Positions 1-10,089 are shown, numbered from the stretch's first letter. The stretch: 64,000 nt of DNA from Pseudomonas trivialis (GCF_001439805.1 NZ_JYLK01000007.1:224357-288356), one strand, 5' to 3'. The notes: generated from the sequence alone by a model not told the origin. Made by a program: numbers and translations.

Positions 1-107
1 TTCCGCCGCTGCCGTCGATGAACCTGCGGCTGCTGCGCAACCCGGCGATGGCCTCGCCCATCACCGAGTGCCTGGCGCAATACATCCTCGAAGGCTTCAG
101 ACTTTAA
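1..107 (+). CDS. LysR-family transcriptional regulator, C-terminal end (partial)
   Basis: An open frame enters from the left edge and stops at TAA 105-107. The 35 residues left (…NLRLLRNPAMASPITECLAQ…) resemble the extreme C-terminus of LysR-type regulators, where the last helix of the substrate-binding domain packs. Only the tail is present, so target genes and effector cannot be inferred. Its last 11 bases overlap the end of the convergent TauE/SafE gene. The family assignment is by resemblance only. Confidence 0.5.
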   Translation, partial: PPLPSMNLRLLRNPAMASPITECLAQYILEGFRL

Positions 108-846
108 AGGTCAGCATCACCGCACACACCACCAGGAATCCGCAGAACAGCCCGCGCAATACGCGCTCCGGCAGCGCATGGGCGACTTTCACGCCCCAGC
201 TGATGCTCAGCAGGCCGCCAACGGCCAGGGGCACGCCGATTGCCCAATCCACTTCGTGGTGCCAGGCGTAAGTCACCAGGGTCACGCCGGTGCTGGGCAA
301 TGCCAGGGCCAGTGACAAGCCTTGCGCGACCACCTGGGTGGTGCCGAACACACTGGTCAATACCGGCGTGGCAACCACCGCGCCACCGACGCCAAACAGC
401 CCGCCCATGGCGCCGGACGCGGCGCCCAGTACGCCCAGCCAGGGCCAGGAATAACGCATCTGCGCCGTCGGTGGCGCGTTACGTGTGAACATGCGCACCC
501 CGTTGTAGGCCGCCAGCACCACCAGAAACACGATAAAACCGATGCGCATCGCAGCGGCATCCAGGCCCACTGCCCAGATCGACCCGAGCCAGGCAAAACT
601 GAACCCCATCACCCCAAGCGGCAGGGCGTGGCGCAATTCGATGCGGTTGCGCTGGTGGTAGCGCCACAGGGCAAGCATCACATTGGGCACCACCATCACC
701 AGCGCGGTGCCTTGGGCAATCTGTTGATCGAGCCCGAACAACACGCCCAGCACCGGTATCGCTATCAACCCGCCGCCAATGCCAAACAGGCCGCCCACCG
801 TGCCCAGGGCCGCGCCCAATACCAGGTACATCAGCAAATCCCACAC
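97..846 (-). CDS. TauE/SafE (TSUP) family membrane transporter
   Basis: This 249-residue protein is a member of the TSUP/TauE-SafE family of inner-membrane anion permeases (sulfite, sulfonate or other organosulfur export or uptake). It shows the family's internal duplication: a glycine-rich GGLFGIGGG block near residue 20 is repeated as GGLFGVGGA about 120 residues later, each in a hydrophobic hairpin. About eight membrane segments are apparent. The start is a GTG at 846 preceded by GGAG on the coding strand. The gene runs convergently into the LysR tail. The substrate cannot be told from sequence. Confidence 0.88.
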   Translation of the reverse strand: MWDLLMYLVLGAALGTVGGLFGIGGGLIAIPVLGVLFGLDQQIAQGTALVMVVPNVMLALWRYHQRNRIELRHALPLGVMGFSFAWLGSIWAVGLDAAAMRIGFIVFLVVLAAYNGVRMFTRNAPPTAQMRYSWPWLGVLGAASGAMGGLFGVGGAVVATPVLTSVFGTTQVVAQGLSLALALPSTGVTLVTYAWHHEVDWAIGVPLAVGGLLSISWGVKVAHALPERVLRGLFCGFLVVCAVMLTFKV

Positions 847-965
847 CGCGTATCACTCCACAAATCCCAAGGCGTGCATGCTACGCAGTGCAATCTTGCG
901 TGGCAAAGCAGGTTCGCTTGAAATAACCGACACAGCGGAAAGTGATTGCCTGCCAGACGCCCACA

Positions 966-997
966 AAAAAGCCCGACGCAGGGTCGGGCTTTTTTTA
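966..997. terminator. Rho-independent terminator between efp and the TSUP gene
   Basis: A perfect 8-bp stem AGCCCGAC (970-977) / GTCGGGCT (983-990) with a 5-base loop is flanked by an A-run on the left and a T-run on the right. It can therefore terminate transcription in both directions. It lies just after the efp stop codon (minus strand). Confidence 0.85.
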
Positions 998-1014
998 GCG
1001 CGGCGGGGCCGGAA

Positions 1015-1587
1015 TTACTTCTTGGCGCGGCCTTTGTACGAACCACCTTCACGGGTGTCGATCTCGATCAGGTCGTCGATTTCGATGAAATCGGCCACTT
1101 GCAGCTCGGTACCGTTAGCCAGCTTGGCAGGCTTCATCACCTTGCCGGAAGTGTCACCGCGAGCGGAACCTTCGGTGTAGGCGACTTTACGCACGATGGT
1201 GGTCGGCAGCTCTACGGAAACCAGGCGCTCTTCGAAGAAGATGGCTTCGCAGACGTCGTCCATGCCTTCTTCCACGAACGGCAGAACGGCTTCGATGTCT
1301 TCAGCGTTCAGCTCGTACATGGTGTAGTCGGTGGTGTCCATGAACGTGTAGGTGTCGCCGCTGATGAAGGACAGGGTCGCTTCCTTGCGGTCGAGGATCA
1401 CGTCGTCCAGTTTGTCATCGGCGCTGTAGACGATCTCGGTCTTGTAACCGGTCAGCAGGTTCTTCAGCTTGGTCTTCATGATGGCGCTGTTACGACCAGA
1501 CTTGGTGAACTCAGCTTTCTGAACCAGCCAAGGGTCGTTTTCGAGACGGATCACTGTACCGGGTTTCAGTTCTTTACCAGTTTTCAT
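1015..1587 (-). CDS. efp: Elongation factor P
   Basis: EF-P is the ribosomal factor that relieves stalling at polyproline stretches. The 190-residue length and three-domain sequence (KOW-like N-domain, two OB-type domains ending near …[14 protein letters not shown]) are typical. The tip loop reads TKSGRNSA, putting Arg at position 32. That is the residue rhamnosylated by EarP in Pseudomonas, rather than the lysine that receives beta-lysine in E. coli. The earP gene lies immediately upstream on the same strand, so modifier and substrate are adjacent. Confidence 0.98.
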   Translation of the reverse strand: MKTGKELKPGTVIRLENDPWLVQKAEFTKSGRNSAIMKTKLKNLLTGYKTEIVYSADDKLDDVILDRKEATLSFISGDTYTFMDTTDYTMYELNAEDIEAVLPFVEEGMDDVCEAIFFEERLVSVELPTTIVRKVAYTEGSARGDTSGKVMKPAKLANGTELQVADFIEIDDLIEIDTREGGSYKGRAKK

Positions 1588-1636
1588 TGCATATATCCGA
1601 AATTTGGATGGGATTTACAAAAATCAAGGTGGCGTA

Positions 1637-2770
1637 TCATATCCAACTTTCATAAAACTGTACCAGCGCCGTCGCAAGATCGGCCTGCAAGCCTTGTTCC
1701 AGACACCAGGATTCGGCGTGTCGACTGACTTCAGGCCAGTGTTCCAGCAGTTTTTTCCACGCCTGGGCCATATCGCCCCCGGCGTTCCAGACTTGCCACA
1801 TCGCAATCAGCGCAGTCCTGGCGGCCGGTGACAACGCCGCGGTGTACAGCGCCAGGAAGGCATCGAGCTTGTCGAGATGAATGTCTTCATCCTGGCGGTA
1901 GATGTGCCACAACAACGGGCGCCCGGCCCATTGGGCACGCACGAACGAGTCTTCGCCGCGCACCGCATTGAAGTCGCAGCACCACAGCAGTCGGTCGTAG
2001 TGCGCCTGGGGCACGAACGGCAGCACCTGCACGGTCAGCGCGCCACGCTGATGCACAGCCCCCGCCGCCAGTCCCTGAACGCCGAGCCAGCGCTGCACGT
2101 CGCCGAGGATGCGCCCTTCCGGCACCAACAGATGGGTGGCACGCCCGTCCGTCGACAACACGTCGAGCCAAGCGGCCAGCCCGGCGTTTTCGTAGGCGAA
2201 CAGCGAGATCAGTTGCGCATCGGCGGCGGGAAATACGCCCATGTCCTGCAGGAAGGTTTCCCGTGCCACGGCATCCCGCTGAAACGCCTGACGCTGGTCC
2301 AGCAACCCGGCCTCACGCAACAGGCCACCGGTGCCTGGACGAAAGCCCGGGAAAAAGAAGTACTTCTGCACGCCCTTGAACTTCACCGACGGCAGCCGAT
2401 GACACCCCACTACCCAGTCTTCGGCGCTCAGGTAATCCAGGTTCATCCACAACGGCGTGCGCGCGCAGGCGGCCATGGCCTCCATATAGTCCGGCGGCAA
2501 CTGGCAGGCGAACGCGGCAATCACCACATCGGCTGCCGACGTGGCCGGCCACTCGGCCGGCCAGTGGCGCACGTCCACGCCCGCTTGCCATTGCTGGCTC
2601 AACTGCACATCGATCTCGGGGCACATGCGCTCGAAGGCGCGCAAGTCGTCGACCCACAGGCGCACATCACACGCGTGTTCGGCCACCAATTGCCGGGCCA
2701 GGCGCCAGGTCACGCCGATGTCGCCGTAGTTGTCGACAACACTGCAAAAAATATCCCAGCGGGCTTTCAT
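1637..2770 (-). CDS. earP: EF-P arginine rhamnosyltransferase EarP
   Basis: EarP is a GT-B glycosyltransferase that moves L-rhamnose from dTDP-rhamnose to Arg32 of EF-P in the cytoplasm. The N-terminus KARWDIFCSVVDNYGDIGVT carries the family signature DNYGDIG, whose aspartate is known to be needed for catalysis. The C-terminal half has the nucleotide-sugar binding region around FVRAQWAGRPLLWHIY. An ATG at 2770 preceded by GGAG is preferred over an in-frame TTG four codons upstream. It lies 49 bases from efp and reads into it. At 377 residues it is full length for the family. Confidence 0.95.
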   Translation of the reverse strand: MKARWDIFCSVVDNYGDIGVTWRLARQLVAEHACDVRLWVDDLRAFERMCPEIDVQLSQQWQAGVDVRHWPAEWPATSAADVVIAAFACQLPPDYMEAMAACARTPLWMNLDYLSAEDWVVGCHRLPSVKFKGVQKYFFFPGFRPGTGGLLREAGLLDQRQAFQRDAVARETFLQDMGVFPAADAQLISLFAYENAGLAAWLDVLSTDGRATHLLVPEGRILGDVQRWLGVQGLAAGAVHQRGALTVQVLPFVPQAHYDRLLWCCDFNAVRGEDSFVRAQWAGRPLLWHIYRQDEDIHLDKLDAFLALYTAALSPAARTALIAMWQVWNAGGDMAQAWKKLLEHWPEVSRHAESWCLEQGLQADLATALVQFYESWI

Positions 2771-2902
2771 TCCGGGCTCCAACGCTCAAAGGCTCGATTG
2801 TCCGCATAAATGCCCGCATGCAGAAGGCTTGATCGCGATTATTCTGCACAGTGGCTGTGCGACAATCGCCGCTACGCCGTCAATGCCCGCCGGGAGGCCA
2901 CC

Positions 2903-3271
2903 ATGACTGATCGTCCGTTGTCGCTGCTCAAGCTCTGCATCGCCATCGCCCTGGGCGTGTGGCTGGGGTTTATCGCCATTGCGCTGACCACCTGGCTGGC
3001 GTCCCGCTACCTCTTCCCGCAGAGCCTCGCGCCCGTGGCCCAGGCGGTTCAACAGTTGGGCAACCCGGCAGCCGTTGCGCCGGAGCCGCCCAACCGCATG
3101 TTCGAGCAGTACCAGCAGAACCTGCAGAGACAGGAACAGCAACAGACCCTGGAGCAGGCGCGCAACAACCCGCGCAACCTGTCCAACCCCAAATGCCAGT
3201 TCTGGCTGCAACAGGATCAGAACGCACCGACTGAAAAGACCCGCGCCAATGTGCTGCAACTCTGCGACTGA
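2903..3271 (+). CDS. Small single-pass membrane protein, unknown function
   Basis: This 122-residue protein starts at an ATG preceded by a strong GGAGG. Residues about 10-35 form one hydrophobic helix (LCIAIALGVWLGFIAIALTT). The rest is hydrophilic, rich in Q, N and P, with a glutamine-rich stretch around YQQNLQRQEQQQTLEQARNN that could be helical. It ends six bases before the next gene, suggesting co-transcription with the Gre-like gene. I do not recognise a named family; similar short proteins are common in pseudomonads. Confidence 0.75.
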   Translation: MTDRPLSLLKLCIAIALGVWLGFIAIALTTWLASRYLFPQSLAPVAQAVQQLGNPAAVAPEPPNRMFEQYQQNLQRQEQQQTLEQARNNPRNLSNPKCQFWLQQDQNAPTEKTRANVLQLCD

Positions 3272-3276
3272 CTACC

Positions 3277-3759
3277 ATGAATAAACACGCCGTGCTCCAG
3301 CTGATTCTGGATAAACTCGCCGTCGACCTGGACATCGCCCAGCGCGCCGCGCAGACCGCCTACGAAACAGCGACCCACGAAGAAAACATCGCCGAGAACA
3401 AGTACGACACCCTGGGCCTGGAGGCGTCTTACCTCGCGGCCGGACAAGCCCGGCGGGTCGAGGAAATCAAGCAATCGCTGGCGCTGTGCCAGAATCTGTT
3501 ACTGCGGGCCTACGATGATCGACGTGGGGTGGAGGTCGGTGCGCTGCTGGGCCTGGAAGACGAGAACGGACGCCAGCAATGGCTGTTCCTCGCACCGGAG
3601 GCGGCGGGCCTGAAGGTGGATGTGGTCGGGCAACCGGTAACCGTCATCACCCCGCGCTCCCCCTTGGGCAAAAGCCTGCTGGGCAAGTTCGAAGGGGATG
3701 AGGTAGAGATTCTGGTGGCAGGCGCCCGGCAACACTTTACCGTTACCGAGGCCAGATAA
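3277..3759 (+). CDS. GreA/GreB-related protein
   Basis: The 160-residue protein has an N-terminal charged helical region followed by a C-terminal domain with Gre/Rnk-type features: …VVGQPVTVITPRSPLGKSLLGKFEGDEVEI…, where SPLGKSLLGK corresponds to SPMARALLKK of GreB. Gre proteins enter the secondary channel of RNA polymerase and stimulate transcript cleavage. The N-terminal coiled coil here differs from canonical GreA/GreB and the acidic tip is not obvious, so it may be a regulator of polymerase rather than a cleavage factor. It is convergent with cysB, with a 5-base gap. Confidence 0.75.
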   Translation: MNKHAVLQLILDKLAVDLDIAQRAAQTAYETATHEENIAENKYDTLGLEASYLAAGQARRVEEIKQSLALCQNLLLRAYDDRRGVEVGALLGLEDENGRQQWLFLAPEAAGLKVDVVGQPVTVITPRSPLGKSLLGKFEGDEVEILVAGARQHFTVTEAR

Positions 3760-3764
3760 ACGCT

Positions 3765-4748
<984 letters not shown>

Positions 4749-4843
4749 TCAAAGCAGATAGACGCCACGGGTATCAGCGACGATATATAACTATATTAAA
4801 GGTCAGACAGATAAATCTAGAACTTTTTATCTATTTGCAGCGA

Positions 4844-5344
4844 TCACATTTCTTCACTGCGTCGACGCCGCAGCGAAGGCACCATGTAAACGGGCACCGT
4901 CGACAACTGCAATACCCGCGTGGCAGTGCGACCCAGAGGCGTCGCCGCTGTCGTTGCATGGCTGTGACTGCCCAGGATGAGCAGGTCGACGGACAGCTTG
5001 CGCAACTGGTCAAGTATCACGTCGCAAGGATCGCCCTGGATCACCTTGACCGAGCGGATCACCTTCAGGTCCTGCTCTCCATCCCCCAACTCCTCGCGAA
5101 AACTGTCCAGCACACGCTGCTCGATGGTCGCCATCACAGTGGTCAGCCCCCGGCTCTGCCACTCACTCAAGGCTTGCTCGTCAAGGTAGCTCTGCAACAC
5201 CGACTCGGCGAACAACCCGATGGGCTCGACCACATGAATCACATACAGGTCAGCCTTGAACGTGCGCGCCAGTGCCAGCGCATGTTGCATCACGTAAGGC
5301 GCATACAGGCCGAGGTCCGTGGCGTACAGCATCGAACGAATCAT
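4844..5344 (-). CDS. Universal stress protein (UspA family)
   Basis: The 166-residue protein starts MIRSMLYATDLG at an ATG preceded by AGGAGG. The N-terminal strand with its aspartate (ATDL) and the C-terminal ATP-binding signature LLILGSHSHATTAATPLGRTA (a G-x2-G-x9-G-S/T-type pattern) mark a nucleotide-binding Usp fold. Such proteins accumulate under growth arrest and stress; the exact role here is unknown. It is transcribed alone, between cysB and the nucleotidase. Confidence 0.9.
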   Translation of the reverse strand: MIRSMLYATDLGLYAPYVMQHALALARTFKADLYVIHVVEPIGLFAESVLQSYLDEQALSEWQSRGLTTVMATIEQRVLDSFREELGDGEQDLKVIRSVKVIQGDPCDVILDQLRKLSVDLLILGSHSHATTAATPLGRTATRVLQLSTVPVYMVPSLRRRRSEEM

Positions 5345-5414
5345 AGAACCTCCTGGGCTGCCAGGATGGCGAAGATTGACTCAGCTTAGCAGCGCCCCGC
5401 AGAGTTCGGCCGAG

Positions 5415-6320
5415 TCACACCTTGATCTCGTTGCTGATGCCGTGGGGCACGTGCCCGGTGGCCACCACCTCCCTGGCCTTCTCGCAATGACCGGCCTGGT
5501 CATCGAAAAACACATCGGCGGCAAACGCTTCGAGAAACGCGGCTTTTTCCAGGCCACCGAGGAACAGCGACTCGTCCAGGCGGATATCCCATTCACGCAG
5601 GGTGCGAATCACCCGCTCGTGGGACGGTGCCGAACGCGCGGTGACCAGCGCGGTGCGGATCGGACAGGCTTCGTCAGGAAACTCGCGCTGCAGTAAATTG
5701 AGGGCCGCCAGAAACCCCTTGAACGGGCCGCCATGCAACGGCTGGCGCGCCGACTCGCGCTCATTGGCCTGGAATGCCGCCAACCCGCCGGTCTGGTAGA
5801 CCCGCTCGGACTCATCGGAAAACAGCACCGCGTCGCCGTCGAACGCGATGCGCAGCTCCTCGCTCATGGCCCGCCGCGGGCCGCCCGACAGAATCGTCGC
5901 CGCAGCGAACCCGGCATCGAGGGCACTGCGCACATCTTCAGCATGGGTGGAAAGAAACAGATGACAACCAAAGGCGGCCAGATAAGGATAGGGACTACGT
6001 CCGCCTGCGAAGGCGGCGCGGGAAATATCCAGGCCGTAATGCTGGATCGAATTGAACACGCGCAAGCCGGTGTCGGCGCTGTTGCGCGACACCAGCACCA
6101 CCTCAACCCGAGCGCGGCCCAGGCTGGCATTGAGGCTGAGCAACTTGTTCACCAGCGGGAACGCGTCGCCGGGTTCGAGGATTTCCTCCTCGTGTTCGAT
6201 CTGGTACTTGCGGTACGGCTCGACTCCTTCGGCGAGGTAGACCTTGTGGCTCTCGCTGAGGTCGAACAGCGCCCGCGATGAAATCGCCAGCACCAGTTTG
6301 TCGCCCAATCCCTTCGTCAT
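5415..6320 (-). CDS. 5'-nucleotidase family protein
   Basis: The 301-residue protein matches the bacterial cytosolic 5'-nucleotidase family that hydrolyses nucleoside monophosphates. Visible landmarks are LVLAISSRALFDLSESH at the N-terminus, the VVLVSRNSADTG segment, IAFDGDAVLFSDESERV in the middle (a phosphatase-like DGDAVLF core) and DVFFDDQAGHCEKA near the end. The ATG at 6320 (MTKGLGDKL) is chosen over an upstream in-frame ATG because conserved sequence begins there. The ketopantoate-reductase-like gene follows 16 bases downstream in divergent-free, same-strand order. Confidence 0.85.
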   Translation of the reverse strand: MTKGLGDKLVLAISSRALFDLSESHKVYLAEGVEPYRKYQIEHEEEILEPGDAFPLVNKLLSLNASLGRARVEVVLVSRNSADTGLRVFNSIQHYGLDISRAAFAGGRSPYPYLAAFGCHLFLSTHAEDVRSALDAGFAAATILSGGPRRAMSEELRIAFDGDAVLFSDESERVYQTGGLAAFQANERESARQPLHGGPFKGFLAALNLLQREFPDEACPIRTALVTARSAPSHERVIRTLREWDIRLDESLFLGGLEKAAFLEAFAADVFFDDQAGHCEKAREVVATGHVPHGISNEIKV

Positions 6321-6336
6321 ATGCTCTGCCCCCGAA

Positions 6337-7290
6337 TCAGCGGTTGTGCCGATCAATAAAACTCAAGGCCTGGTACAGCGCCTGCATGCGCGGCAACTCG
6401 CAACCGGCTGCCCTGGCGGCCGCCAGTGGCCGGGCGTAGATCGCCGCCAGTTCCAGCGGACGCTTGTGCAGGTGGTCGTGATACATGCTGGGCAGGTAAT
6501 CGTCCATGGTTTCGGTCATGGCAAACATCTGCCCGGCATAGCTGGCCGGGATTTCGTGGCCGCAGGCATCGGCGCCCTTGATCACTTCGACCATCAGGGC
6601 CTGGATCAACTCGCGGCTGGATTCATCCGCCATCAGCGCCGTGGTGCCGGTGCCCAGCAACACAGAAAGACCATTGAACGGCACGTTCCACACCAGTTTG
6701 TGCCAGCGCGCCAGGTGCACACTGGCCATGGCCTGGGACTCGATACCCGCCTGATGGAACAGCGCCGCGCCCTCTTCCACGATTGCCTGCTGCAGGGCCT
6801 CGTCATTGGCGGCCGTGCCGCTGTGATAACCCAGATTGACCCGGCCCAGCGCCTGATGCTCGATCACGCCGGGCGCCGAGCGGTACACACCGATGTAACA
6901 CAGGCCGCCGAGCAGATGCAGCGAGGCCGGCAAGTGTTCGCGCAGGCTGTCTTCCACATCAAGGCCGTTTTGCAGCAGCACCACTTTCGCGCCTGGCGCC
7001 GCCACCTGGGCCAGGGTGGGCGCCAGTTCCACATTGCCCGTGGACTTGGTGCCCACCAGCAGCCAGTCGCACGGTGGCATGTCGGCAGCATTGGCGTAGG
7101 CCTGCACCGGGTGCAGTTTCAACGGTCCGTGGATGCTGCTGTTGATGTGCAGGCCGCGGTCTCTGACGGCGGCGTATTCACTGCGCAGCAAAAAGCGCAC
7201 GTCGAACCCGGCGCGTGCCAGCATCAGGCCGTAAAAACCGCCGATGGCGCCGGTACCGATAATGCCTATACGTGGCGACTGTGCTGTCAT
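6337..7290 (-). CDS. Ketopantoate reductase family oxidoreductase (PanE/ApbA-like)
   Basis: The family reduces 2-dehydropantoate to pantoate with NADPH in pantothenate synthesis. The Rossmann motif is at the N-terminus (IGIIGTGAIGGFYG), and the family signature GTKSTGNVE and the helix-bundle lysine region ARWHKLVWNVPFNGLS follow. Length 317 is normal. The ATG at 7290 has GGAGG upstream, and it overlaps the stop of the thioredoxin-like gene as ATGA, so the two are translationally coupled. Pseudomonads often carry several paralogues, so this copy need not be the biosynthetic PanE. Confidence 0.85.
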   Translation of the reverse strand: MTAQSPRIGIIGTGAIGGFYGLMLARAGFDVRFLLRSEYAAVRDRGLHINSSIHGPLKLHPVQAYANAADMPPCDWLLVGTKSTGNVELAPTLAQVAAPGAKVVLLQNGLDVEDSLREHLPASLHLLGGLCYIGVYRSAPGVIEHQALGRVNLGYHSGTAANDEALQQAIVEEGAALFHQAGIESQAMASVHLARWHKLVWNVPFNGLSVLLGTGTTALMADESSRELIQALMVEVIKGADACGHEIPASYAGQMFAMTETMDDYLPSMYHDHLHKRPLELAAIYARPLAAARAAGCELPRMQALYQALSFIDRHNR

Positions 7291-7655
7291 GGCAAATCCT
7301 CCGGAGTGCGACTGAGCGCTGTCGTGATAGCCTCGCTGATGTCGGCGGGCGCGAGACGGGTGTGAATCTGCCCGAGGAACTGACCCTCGCACACCACGAA
7401 CAACGCGGGCAAATGAAAGATCTGGTAGCGCTCGACTGCGCCGCCGTTGTGCCCGGCGTCGACCCAGCACAACCGCGTCACCGGCAGAGGCCAGCCTGGC
7501 AACTGCTGGCGCGCCCAGCGGCAACTGGCACAGCCGGCACTGGTGAATATCACCAGCGATGCCCCTGGCAACGCCAGCAATTGACGATCAATATCAAAAT
7601 CGGACAGCTGCAACTCTTCCACACACTCTCCTGTGGGGGACGTCGACCAGGCCAT
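7287..7655 (-). CDS. Thioredoxin-like protein
   Basis: This 122-residue protein has a thioredoxin-fold core: LVIFTSAGCASCRWARQQLP with a CASC dithiol near residues 42-45, followed by a conserved proline strand IFHLPALFVVCEGQFLG. The dithiol suggests disulfide exchange. There is no signal peptide, so it is probably cytoplasmic. Its stop overlaps the start of the reductase gene (ATGA), implying one transcript and perhaps a shared redox role. Confidence 0.8.
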   Translation of the reverse strand: MAWSTSPTGECVEELQLSDFDIDRQLLALPGASLVIFTSAGCASCRWARQQLPGWPLPVTRLCWVDAGHNGGAVERYQIFHLPALFVVCEGQFLGQIHTRLAPADISEAITTALSRTPEDLP

Positions 7656-7810
7656 ACACTATCAGGACGGCCCACGCGGCGCACAATTGCCCATTGTCGC
7701 GCAGCCCGGTTACGCGCTAAGGTTCCTCCCCCCTTGCATCCAAATCATGCTGTGCTCCGCCGCACGGGGATGGCTGGCGGCCAGCACCCGTGACCCTGAC
7801 GAGTAACACG

Positions 7811-8887
7811 ATGGCTGATTTACCGATCAACGACCTGAACGTCGAATCCAACGAGACCCTGATCACGCCCGATCAGCTCAAGCGCGAAATCCCCCTGAGC
7901 GACGCTGCCCTGCAGACCGTCACCAAGGGTCGCGAAGTCATCCGTGACATTCTCGACGGCACCGACCACCGCCTCTTCGTGGTGATCGGCCCCTGCTCGA
8001 TCCACGACCTCAAGGCTGCCCACGAATACGCCGAGCGCCTCAAGGTACTGGCGGCGGAAGTGTCCGACACCCTGTACCTGGTAATGCGCGTGTATTTCGA
8101 GAAGCCGCGTACCACCGTCGGCTGGAAAGGCTTGATCAACGACCCGTACCTGGACGACTCGTTCAAGATCCAGGACGGCCTGCACATCGGTCGCAAATTG
8201 TTGCTGGACCTGGCCGAAATGGGCCTGCCGACCGCGACCGAAGCGCTGGACCCGATCTCCCCGCAGTACCTGCAGGACCTGATCAGCTGGTCGGCCATTG
8301 GCGCGCGGACCACCGAATCCCAGACCCACCGGGAAATGGCGTCCGGCCTGTCCTCGGCCGTGGGCTTCAAGAACGGCACTGATGGCGGCCTGACCGTGGC
8401 GATCAATGCGCTGCAGTCGGTGTCCAGCCCGCACCGTTTCCTGGGCATCAACCAGGAAGGTGGCGTGTCGATCGTCACCACCAAGGGCAATGCCTACGGC
8501 CACGTGGTGCTGCGCGGCGGCAACGGCAAGCCCAACTATGATTCGGTCAGCGTTGCGCTGTGCGAGCAAGCGTTGAACAAGGCCAGGATCAAGCCGAACA
8601 TCATGGTCGATTGCAGCCACGCCAACTCCAACAAGGACCCGGCCCTGCAACCGCTGGTGATGGAAAACGTCGCCAACCAGATCCTCGAAGGCAATCAGTC
8701 GATCATTGGTTTGATGGTCGAAAGCCATCTGAACTGGGGTTGCCAGGCGATTCCGAAAGACCTCGCCGACCTGCAATACGGTGTGTCGATCACCGATGCC
8801 TGCATCGATTGGTCTGCCACCGAGACCACCCTGCGCAGCATGCATGCCAAGCTCAAGGATGTATTGCCCCAGCGCAAACGCATCTGA
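7811..8887 (+). CDS. 3-deoxy-7-phosphoheptulonate (DAHP) synthase, class I
   Basis: The enzyme condenses phosphoenolpyruvate with erythrose-4-phosphate, the first step of the shikimate pathway. The 358-residue protein shows the family blocks VVIGPCSIHDLKAAHEYAER, ARTTESQTHREMASGLSSAVGFKNGTDG (metal and PEP binding) and IMVDCSHANSNKDP. The ATG at 7811 fits the family N-terminus better than an upstream alternative. The feedback-specificity class (Phe, Tyr or Trp) is not assignable by eye, so aroF/aroG/aroH is left open. A strong terminator follows. Confidence 0.95.
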   Translation: MADLPINDLNVESNETLITPDQLKREIPLSDAALQTVTKGREVIRDILDGTDHRLFVVIGPCSIHDLKAAHEYAERLKVLAAEVSDTLYLVMRVYFEKPRTTVGWKGLINDPYLDDSFKIQDGLHIGRKLLLDLAEMGLPTATEALDPISPQYLQDLISWSAIGARTTESQTHREMASGLSSAVGFKNGTDGGLTVAINALQSVSSPHRFLGINQEGGVSIVTTKGNAYGHVVLRGGNGKPNYDSVSVALCEQALNKARIKPNIMVDCSHANSNKDPALQPLVMENVANQILEGNQSIIGLMVESHLNWGCQAIPKDLADLQYGVSITDACIDWSATETTLRSMHAKLKDVLPQRKRI

Positions 8888-8897
8888 ACCTGAATTG

Positions 8898-8940
8898 CGC
8901 ACACAAAAACGCCGGGCTTGTCCCGGCGTTTTTGTGTGCG
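8898..8940. terminator. Bidirectional terminator between DAHP synthase and GNAT gene
   Basis: A perfect long inverted repeat has arms 8898-8916 and 8922-8940, with the core CGCCGGG/CCCGGCG and A5/T5 tracts within the arms. It serves the convergent genes on both sides. Confidence 0.9.
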
Positions 8941-8946
8941 GCTCGC

Positions 8947-9228
8947 TCAGAGTTTGGCGGCGTGGCGCTGGTGGCGCTCCATGTAGCGCTCCACATAGGA
9001 GCACGATGGGATCACCGTGTAGCCGAACTCTTCGGCAAACTTCAGCGCCTCTTCAGTCAACGCCGCCGCGATACCACGACCGCGCAACGCGTTGGGCACG
9101 AACGTGCGATAGATATCCAGGGTCTGCTTCCCGAGGTCCATGTAGGTCAGGTAGGCACGATGACCGTCCACATTGGTCTCGAACTGATGACCAGCCTGGT
9201 CATGGTGGATGGACAACGCCTCGCTCAT
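8947..9228 (-). CDS. Short GNAT-like N-acetyltransferase (YjdJ type)
   Basis: The 93-residue protein belongs to the small GCN5-like group. The acetyl-CoA loop is seen as VPNALRGRGIAAALTEEAL, followed by FGYTVIPSCSYVERYM, which is characteristic of this short subfamily. The ATG at 9228 has GAGGAG upstream. Substrate unknown; the family is small and poorly characterised. Confidence 0.85.
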   Translation of the reverse strand: MSEALSIHHDQAGHQFETNVDGHRAYLTYMDLGKQTLDIYRTFVPNALRGRGIAAALTEEALKFAEEFGYTVIPSCSYVERYMERHQRHAAKL

Positions 9229-9742
9229 CACTACTCCTCGCGGGTCTTTGATTCTGACCCATACCTTACCGATGTTTTTCCGGCGAAGAAACATCTATGC
9301 CACCCCGTGCCGGTTTCGACAACGAGAAAACCGCTGGCGCTCACACCCTGCACCTGGGAATAGCAGGCGCCAAACCTGCAATCGCTCAAGGCGCGCTCGT
9401 CATCCCCTGCTTTGGGCGGATATAGAAGGGGCTCCGATACGCGTGACCGAAAGCCCGAACAACGCCGGCAGTTGAACCTTAAGACGAACTGCCGCTCTTA
9501 AAGTCACCTCTAGATACGCGAAAGAGGCTGCCGACGGTAAAGGCATGCCGCACGAAAGTGCCAGGCTCCTTATATAAAATTTCATCTATGAACACGGCTT
9601 GAAGCCTACGGGCCGGCCCTTTCAGGCTGGATCCAATGTTAAGCGGACTGTAAAACAGCGAACGTTTGTTATACGAACCGCCCCATGACCCGCCCGGACA
9701 GATTCCGCGCAAGAATTTTTGCTGCTTCTTGCGCAACGTCAG
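9229..9742. other. Intergenic stretch upstream of oprI
   Basis: About 510 bases without a credible gene. A 9-bp perfect inverted repeat GCGCAAGAA / TTCTTGCGC lies at 9707-9734. A minus-strand open frame at 9479-9736 has no ribosome site and no recognisable domain. I see nothing else I can name. Confidence 0.4.
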
Positions 9743-9770
9743 TTTACTTACTACAAGTAATGGGTAGTAT
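9743..9770 (+). promoter_or_regulatory. Putative sigma-70 promoter of oprI
   Basis: A TTTACT -35-like hexamer (9743-9748) and a TAGTAT -10-like hexamer (9765-9770) are separated by 16 bases, about 70 bases upstream of the oprI start. The region is AT-rich compared with its surroundings. Confidence 0.5.
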
Positions 9771-9837
9771 GTACGCCGGCTATTAGCTCACTCTGAGACA
9801 ATAGTCATTTAATAGAAAGTCCTTGAAGGGGAACACG

Positions 9838-10089
9838 ATGAACAACGTTCTGAAATTCTCTGCTCTGGCTCTGGCCGCAGTTCTGGCTACCGGTTGCAGC
9901 AGCGTCTCCAAAGAAACCGAAGCTCGTCTGACTGCAACTGAAGACGCAGCAGCTCGCTCCCAGGCTCGTGCAGATGAAGCCTATCGTAAAGCCGATGAAG
10001 CGCTGGCTGCTGCTCAAAAAGCACAACAGACTGCTGACGAAGCTAACGAGCGCGCTCTGCGCATGCTTGAAAAAGCAAGCCGCAAGTAA
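9838..10089 (+). CDS. oprI: Major outer-membrane lipoprotein OprI (Lpp-like)
   Basis: OprI is the abundant 83-residue murein lipoprotein of pseudomonads. The signal peptide ends in a lipobox LATGC with the lipidated cysteine at residue 20. The mature part is an alanine-rich heptad-repeat helix ([20 protein letters not shown]). It ends in …KASRK, so a C-terminal lysine is available for covalent attachment to peptidoglycan. AAGGGG precedes the ATG at 9838. Codon choice is very uniform (many GCT/GCA alanines), as expected for a highly expressed gene. Confidence 0.97.
   Translation: MNNVLKFSALALAAVLATGCSSVSKETEARLTATEDAAARSQARADEAYRKADEALAAAQKAQQTADEANERALRMLEKASRK

Noticed and set aside
7820..9004. 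394-residue minus-strand open frame opposite the DAHP synthase gene
   Set aside because: Exact antisense of a well-conserved gene in GC-rich DNA, His/Arg/Gln-rich with no domain; a codon-bias shadow.
9479..9736. 85-residue minus-strand frame upstream of oprI
   Set aside because: No Shine-Dalgarno sequence and no motif; overlaps a palindrome and the approach to the oprI promoter. Kept as intergenic.
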